From the NCBI GenBank assembly GCA_024697065.1, contig JAILGE010000031.1:146839-210838 (forward strand): a DNA stretch of 64,000 nucleotides, given 5' to 3'. A program made the translations under genes and the position numbers. Below the pieces are notes generated by a model. That model had not been told where the DNA came from and did no database searches. It worked only from the letters and a program-made list of their open reading frames with translations. Of this stretch, positions 58,464-64,000 are shown in pieces (the stretch's first letter is position 1; every line of letters starts with the position of its first letter). Origin of the DNA: Lachnospiraceae bacterium. Its GTDB lineage: Bacteria > Bacillota > Clostridia > Lachnospirales > Lachnospiraceae.

Positions 58464-60006
58464 GAAACATTATAAGAAATACAATAAGAATAAATACGGA
58501 TTTGTAAAGGGAAGGGCGATCAATATAAAGATCACCCTTTTTCTACTGCTTATTTCGGGGTGTTTTTGGGCGGTATGGTTCTTCTTTTTTAATTCTCCGC
58601 AAGGGACATCGGAAGGAGTAGTGTCCGGAAACGGAGTCATCAGACTGTGGTATACGGATGAGGAACTGAAGAATTATATAGACAGTGCCGCACTTGAATA
58701 TCTTGAAAGGGAAGGCGTTCATGTGGAACCGGTGCTGGTATCGGGAGTGGAGTTTGTTGAGCAGATAGGTAAGGCATCCGCAGGTACGGATAATGCTCCT
58801 GATATATATATAACCGGATCGGATGTGCTGGGAAAAGCTTCCATGGCAGGACTGACGTCTGTGATAAGCGATCCCTATAAGATCATGGATCATGAAAAAT
58901 TTACCGAAGCATCTTTTAATGCAGTGACTTACAAGGGACAGATGATCGCGTATCCGTTTTATTATGAGACTGCTTTTCTTATCTACAATCGTGATTATCT
59001 TGAAGAGATAGCAGTAAATGATATCAAAAGAGGTATGCTCGAAGCTAACAGCGGGGAAGAAGGGGAAGACAGTGAAAATGATTTGGCAGAGTTAAGTGAT
59101 GAAAACATTTCTAAAGAAGCTGTCAGATCCAGAACCGAGGAGCTGATCCCCGATTCCATAGTGGATATTCTTTCTCTGGCTGCGGTGTCGGATGCACCGG
59201 GAGAGATGGAAAATTTCTTTGCATGGGATGTTTCGGATGTTTTTTATAATTATTTCTTTGCCGGAGCTTATATGGATGCAGGCGGCCCCTGCGGCGATGA
59301 TCCGACATGCATAGATGTCTATAATGAAGAAAGCATACGATGCATGTGCATATATCAGAGTCTTAATGAATTCTTCTCTGTGGATTCAAAGGAAAGTGAT
59401 TACGAGCGGGTGCTCAATGATTTTCTTGAGGGCAAGACACTGTTTGCTGTGGTGACTACGGATGCGGTTTTACGCCTTGAGGAAGCAAAAGAGGCGGGAA
59501 CATTCGTGTATGAATACGGTGTCGCGCCGCTTCCCGGGATTGATGATGACCACAGCGCGGCAGGTCTTTCGACGACGGAATGCGTGGTGGTTAACGGCTA
59601 TAGCGACAATAAGGAAGCGGCCAACAGATTTGCGGAATATCTGGCTTATTATGAGGCCGATACATTGTATGACAGAACCGGCAAGATGCCCTGCGCCGCG
59701 AAAGGAGATCCTTCGGATATCATTTTAGGTACGGGGACAGAGGGGGCAGATCATAAGTCTGTTAATGCCACCATCAGGGAAATGTATGCTGTAAGTGAAG
59801 AACTTCCGAAAGTGCCCGAATTCGCGGATTTCTGGCTCAGACTTGAACTTGCTTATACCCTGGTTTGGGACGGGGAAGATCCCAATGAGATATTAAAGAG
59901 TCTGTCGGAATGTTTGAGATCCGAGGCAACCGGTGGTGAGGTCACCGAAACAAAAATAGAGACTCCCGAGATCACGGATCTGGCGGATATGCTGCCCTCC
60001 GATTAG
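58456..60006 (+). CDS. Membrane-anchored extracellular solute-binding protein (ABC type), orphan
   Basis: N-terminal TM; SBP-like VIRLWYTDEEL...APDIYITGSDVLGKASMAG...YPFYYETAFLIYNRDYLEE; TTG start overlapping argD. Confidence 0.75.
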   Translation: MSKKHYKKYNKNKYGFVKGRAINIKITLFLLLISGCFWAVWFFFFNSPQGTSEGVVSGNGVIRLWYTDEELKNYIDSAALEYLEREGVHVEPVLVSGVEFVEQIGKASAGTDNAPDIYITGSDVLGKASMAGLTSVISDPYKIMDHEKFTEASFNAVTYKGQMIAYPFYYETAFLIYNRDYLEEIAVNDIKRGMLEANSGEEGEDSENDLAELSDENISKEAVRSRTEELIPDSIVDILSLAAVSDAPGEMENFFAWDVSDVFYNYFFAGAYMDAGGPCGDDPTCIDVYNEESIRCMCIYQSLNEFFSVDSKESDYERVLNDFLEGKTLFAVVTTDAVLRLEEAKEAGTFVYEYGVAPLPGIDDDHSAAGLSTTECVVVNGYSDNKEAANRFAEYLAYYEADTLYDRTGKMPCAAKGDPSDIILGTGTEGADHKSVNATIREMYAVSEELPKVPEFADFWLRLELAYTLVWDGEDPNEILKSLSECLRSEATGGEVTETKIETPEITDLADMLPSD

Positions 60007-60121
60007 AGCATCCAAATAAGGGCAGTGTGGTTGTGAAAAAAATAAAAAAGTTATAGAATGAATCTGTGGTGTCTGAGAAGGCCTTTTGACCGTTTGTAAT
60101 AAGGGAAAAAGGTGACAACAC

Positions 60122-60745
60122 ATGAACAATGATTATTATGATTATTTATCTGACGGATCTAAGTCTTTCGTAAGACCGACAGTCTCATGCTTTATTCTTC
60201 TGATGATGCTTTTTTTCACGGCATGCGGGAGAGCAGAAGTGATCGTAACGGAGAAACAGCAGGCCGTAAGTGAAGATATTGCCTGTGAAAGCGAAAACAG
60301 CGTTTCCGGTAACGAAGAGACCGCCCGTGCTTATGTTTATATCTGCGGAGCAGTAGAGGCTCCCGGAGTATATGAAGTAGGGCCGGAGTGCAGACTGTTT
60401 GAAGCGGTTGAGATGGCCGGTGGCCTATTGGAAGAAGCTGATATCAATGCCTGTAATCTTGCACAGATCGTTGAGGACGGTAAACAGTACCGCATCCCTG
60501 CTGTCGGCGAGGTGACAGCCGATGAAGAGGATGGAAGCTATACATCAGACGGCCTTTTAAACATAAATAAGGCAACGGCGGAAGAACTGGCTGATTTGCC
60601 GGGGATAGGAGCGACAAGAGCGGAAGCGGTTGTTTCCTACAGAGAAGAGAATGGCGATTTTGCATCGCCGGAAGATATTAAGAAAGTCCGCGGGATCGGA
60701 GATGCGACCTATAACGGATTTAAGGGATCCATTACAGTCAGATAG
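60122..60745 (+). CDS. ComEA-like protein (SLBB + helix-hairpin-helix), probable lipoprotein
   Basis: VYICGAVEAPGVYEVGPECRLFEAVEMAGG SLBB; LLNINKATAEELADLPGIGATRAEAVVSYREENGDF HhH; FFTACG lipobox-like. Confidence 0.88.
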   Translation: MNNDYYDYLSDGSKSFVRPTVSCFILLMMLFFTACGRAEVIVTEKQQAVSEDIACESENSVSGNEETARAYVYICGAVEAPGVYEVGPECRLFEAVEMAGGLLEEADINACNLAQIVEDGKQYRIPAVGEVTADEEDGSYTSDGLLNINKATAEELADLPGIGATRAEAVVSYREENGDFASPEDIKKVRGIGDATYNGFKGSITVR

Positions 60746-60776
60746 ATTATCATCTGAACCTATATGAGGTTAAGAT

Positions 60777-61466
60777 ATGCCGGGAAATATATTGATAGTT
60801 GATGATGAAAAAGCGATAGTCAAGGGATTAAAGTATGGCCTTGAGTCCGACGGAATGTCGGTTGATGCAGCTTATGACGGAGAGGAAGCTCTCGATAAGA
60901 TACAAAACGGTAATTATGACATCATTCTTTTGGATGTGATGCTTCCTAAGGTTGACGGAATGGAAGTCTGCAGACAGGTGAGAACTTTTTCTGAGGTTCC
61001 CATTGTCTTTCTGACAGCCAGAGGCGATGATATGGAGAAGATCCTTGGTCTTGAAGCGGGTGCGGATGATTATATCACGAAACCCTTTAATGTCCTTGAG
61101 GTAAGAGCAAGGATCAGGGGAATCATGCGCCGTTCGAGAAGAGCAGCCATACCCGTAGTCAAGGACAGGACCATCCGCAACGGAGAATTCTGTTTTGATC
61201 CGGAAAACAGAAGGCTTACCATAGCTGACAGGGAGATCAGTCTGACATCCAAGGAATATGAGATACTTGAGATCCTGGTTACTCACCCCCGCAAGATCTA
61301 CAGCAGGGATGATCTCTTAAAGCTTGTATGGGGAGAAAACTTCTCCGGTGATGCAAGGACCGTGGATGTTCATGTCAGACGACTTCGTGAGAAGATCGAG
61401 AAGACACCCGGCGAGCCGAAATACGTGCAGACCAAGTGGGGCGCAGGTTATTTCTACAGAGGCTGA
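60777..61466 (+). CDS. OmpR-family response regulator
   Basis: ILIVDDEKAIVKGL, IILLDVMLPKVDGME, winged-helix C-terminus GDARTVDVHVRRLREKIE. Confidence 0.96.
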   Translation: MPGNILIVDDEKAIVKGLKYGLESDGMSVDAAYDGEEALDKIQNGNYDIILLDVMLPKVDGMEVCRQVRTFSEVPIVFLTARGDDMEKILGLEAGADDYITKPFNVLEVRARIRGIMRRSRRAAIPVVKDRTIRNGEFCFDPENRRLTIADREISLTSKEYEILEILVTHPRKIYSRDDLLKLVWGENFSGDARTVDVHVRRLREKIEKTPGEPKYVQTKWGAGYFYRG

Positions 61467-61482
61467 TGCAGGGGATGGATGA

Positions 61483-62928
61483 TTGCATTTATTAAAGTTT
61501 ATAAAAGAACATAAAATTCTCCGGAGCTTCAGACTCCGGATATTTCTTATCATTCTGATTACGGGACTTTGTGCTTTGGGTTTCATGCGCAGAGTGCTCA
61601 CTGCAGATGCGGTAAATATGGCTATAGAGAGCCGTGAGGCTGATATGACGGCCAGACTGCGCATCATGGCAGACCGTATCGGGAACAGTATTTTCATGCA
61701 GGATACAACTGAAGGGACATATGCGGCGGATCTGATGCTGCTTTCAAGTGTATTTGACAGCAGGATCATAGCTGCAGATTCGGAACTAAAGATCGTTTAT
61801 GATTCCTACGATAATGACACCGGTCATTACCTTATATCCGATGCTGCGGTTAAAGCAATTAAAGACGGCGCGGTATCGGGCTATGACGAGGAACTGGGAC
61901 TTATAGAGATCGCGATCCCGGTGACTGCATACGATTCGGATCTGGAAGCTGAGATCACCGAAGGAGTGCTGTTGGCTGCTGCGTCTCCAGAAAAGGTATT
62001 ACGCGAGGTGGATGAAAAGGAGCGCCGTGCGCTTATCATAGAGATACTTGCTATCGTTATCCTGACAGGTGTGGCGGCAGCAGTAGCAGCGGTGGTAGTG
62101 CGACCTTTTGATAAAGTTACGGGCGCCATAAGGAGTGCGGCATCCTTTGATGACTCTACGCCTGCGGTTTCGGATTATAAGGAGACCGAGGAGATAGTTG
62201 ATGCATTCAATGAGATGCGTACGCAGATGAAGGCTCTGGATCAGTCCAGACAGGAATTTGTTGGCAATGTCTCACATGAATTAAAAACACCCATGGCTTC
62301 GATAAAAGTGCTCGCGGACTCCATAAATATGCAGCCGGATGCACCTGTTGAAGTTTACAGGGATTTCATGAAAGATATCTCCGAAGAGATAGACAGAGAG
62401 AATAATATAATCTCCGATCTTTTGGCTCTTGTGAAGATGGATAAAGGTGTGGGAGCACTTAATATCGAGAACAGGAACATCAATATGCTTCTGGAAAATA
62501 TCATAAGAAGACTCGGCCCCCTCGCAAAAAAGAACGAAGTCGATATCGTATTTGAAAGTATAAGACAGGTGGATGCGGACGTAGATGAGACCAAGATTTC
62601 TTCCGCATTTATGAATCTTATCGAAAACGGTATAAAGTACAATAAGAAGCCGGGATGGGTAAGAGTAAAGCTGGATGCGGATCACAGGTTCTTTACCGTG
62701 ACGGTTTCCGATTCGGGTATGGGTATTCCCGAAGAAGCGCTTCCGCATATCTTTGAAAGATTCTATCGTGTAGACAAGTCGCATTCCAGAGAGATCGGAG
62801 GAACGGGACTTGGTCTTGCGATCACAAGAAGGACGATCCTCCTTCACAGGGGATCAGTAAAGGCTGAAAGTGTTTTGGGAGAAGGTACGGTTTTCACGGT
62901 AAGGATCCCTGTGGGGTATATAGCATGA
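61483..62928 (+). CDS. HAMP-domain sensor histidine kinase
   Basis: FVGNVSHELKTPMASIKVLAD; HIFERFYRVDKSHSREIGGTGLGLAI; two TM. Confidence 0.95.
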   Translation: MHLLKFIKEHKILRSFRLRIFLIILITGLCALGFMRRVLTADAVNMAIESREADMTARLRIMADRIGNSIFMQDTTEGTYAADLMLLSSVFDSRIIAADSELKIVYDSYDNDTGHYLISDAAVKAIKDGAVSGYDEELGLIEIAIPVTAYDSDLEAEITEGVLLAAASPEKVLREVDEKERRALIIEILAIVILTGVAAAVAAVVVRPFDKVTGAIRSAASFDDSTPAVSDYKETEEIVDAFNEMRTQMKALDQSRQEFVGNVSHELKTPMASIKVLADSINMQPDAPVEVYRDFMKDISEEIDRENNIISDLLALVKMDKGVGALNIENRNINMLLENIIRRLGPLAKKNEVDIVFESIRQVDADVDETKISSAFMNLIENGIKYNKKPGWVRVKLDADHRFFTVTVSDSGMGIPEEALPHIFERFYRVDKSHSREIGGTGLGLAITRRTILLHRGSVKAESVLGEGTVFTVRIPVGYIA

Positions 62929-63863
62929 GGCAGATCTGTATTAAAAGTACAATATTGCTATTACTGGCAGCGGCTTTGGCCGTTATGGCAGCAGGCTGCG
63001 GGAAGAAAGATGCAGTAAAGGGGAAAGAAAAGAAGGACTTTCTCATCTACTTTGTCAATGAGGATAAAACAGAACTCGTTGCTGAAAAATATATTTATAA
63101 AGGTTCGGACAGCGAGGATGAGCTGAAGGAACTGACCGATGCTCTTATGGAAGGACCTAAGGATAACAGCTTAAAGAGTCCGGCGGATATGGGAGTGGAG
63201 ATACAGGGGGTTACCGTTGAAGGAACTCTGGTAACAGTTTCGTTTTCAAAAGCATTTTCATCTCTCGATCCTGCAGACAGGATACTGGTATGTGCCAGCG
63301 TAGTAAAGACTCTTATTCAGGCAGAAGGTGCCGAGGGCGTGAGTATCACGATCGAAGGATCAGCTCTTGTGGATCGCTTTGGCAATCCCGTCGGAGTCTT
63401 TGGAAAGGATTCCTTCCTGACACAGTCGGGAATGCTGGGAAACGGTGAAGGCAGTATCTCTGTTCGCCTGTATTTTGCGGATGAAAGCGGCAGGAAGCTT
63501 GAAAGTCTTATGCAGAAGGTTGAATATTCGGCAAATGAAACAAAGGAAAGAATGATCGTGGGAAGGCTTATAGCCGGCCCGGACACAATGGGATACTATC
63601 CTACCGTTCCTCAGGGGACAAAAGTTAATTCGATCAATGTTACGGACGGAGTCTGTTATCTGGATCTGAGTAAAGAATTCTTAAGCGGTGAAGTGAGTGT
63701 TTCACCTGAAGTGACCGTATATTCCATTGTAAATTCCCTGGCTGAAGTAAGTGGGGTAAGAAAAGTAAAGATACTCGTTGACGGAAAAGATGTAGGTGCA
63801 TATCGTGACAGCGTTGATCTGTCAGGAATGCTCTCAAGAGATCTGAGCCTGTTGGAAGATTAA
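62925..63863 (+). CDS. GerMN-domain lipoprotein (two GerMN-like repeats)
   Basis: AVMAAGCGKK lipobox; FLIYFVNEDKTELVAE... and VRLYFADESGRKLESLMQKVEYSANETKERMIVGRLIAGP. Confidence 0.85.
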   Translation: MRQICIKSTILLLLAAALAVMAAGCGKKDAVKGKEKKDFLIYFVNEDKTELVAEKYIYKGSDSEDELKELTDALMEGPKDNSLKSPADMGVEIQGVTVEGTLVTVSFSKAFSSLDPADRILVCASVVKTLIQAEGAEGVSITIEGSALVDRFGNPVGVFGKDSFLTQSGMLGNGEGSISVRLYFADESGRKLESLMQKVEYSANETKERMIVGRLIAGPDTMGYYPTVPQGTKVNSINVTDGVCYLDLSKEFLSGEVSVSPEVTVYSIVNSLAEVSGVRKVKILVDGKDVGAYRDSVDLSGMLSRDLSLLED

Positions 63864-64000
63864 GACTAACTATTAGAAATAGTCAATAAAAAGTATTTAA
63901 AACAGAAATGTTTTGAATATAGTGGCGATGACCATATCATCGCAATCAGTACATTGAAAATTGCATGACAAATAGAGCATCAGATATGGTGCTCTGACAA

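Noticed and set aside
1-64000. Mobile element, prophage or defence island
   Set aside because: No transposase, integrase, phage structural, restriction or cas motifs in any sizeable ORF; gene order looks like core genome

Overview
The window is a 64 kb chromosomal segment of a Firmicute. Gene content, codon usage and gene order suggest Clostridia, probably Lachnospiraceae-like; this is inferred, not searched. It is almost entirely coding and mostly housekeeping: hisA (eukaryote-like form), csp, rpsT, hemW, a T-box-controlled thrS, nrdDG, dfx, mrp, ABC-F, hflX, tRNA-Trp, purL, dgt-dnaG-trmK-nif3, a TGS-fused nucleoside kinase, rnpB, rarA, malic enzyme, rho-rpmE-DUF1385-prmC-prfA, class B sortase, argG/argJBD, comEA, and a two-component system with a GerMN lipoprotein. 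I saw no CRISPR array, transposase, prophage or obvious defence island. The observations most worth a second look are: an SPL-like radical SAM protein apparently lacking the catalytic Cys141 equivalent, next to an unknown overlapping ORF; an AT-rich ~13-bp tandem repeat directly upstream of a G1P-dehydrogenase-like gene; a promoter-terminator leader (possible attenuator) in front of a GNAT-argJBD operon; a mini-ORF whose RBS sits in a hairpin upstream of a small membrane protein; an orphan CheC-type phosphatase with two intact active sites; a SecB-like protein; a LytTR-only regulator followed by a possible structured RNA; a zinc-ribbon/membrane cassette; and dnaG followed by a VanZ-family gene where rpoD is usually found. 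All calls come from reading the sequence and recalled family motifs; no database search was run.
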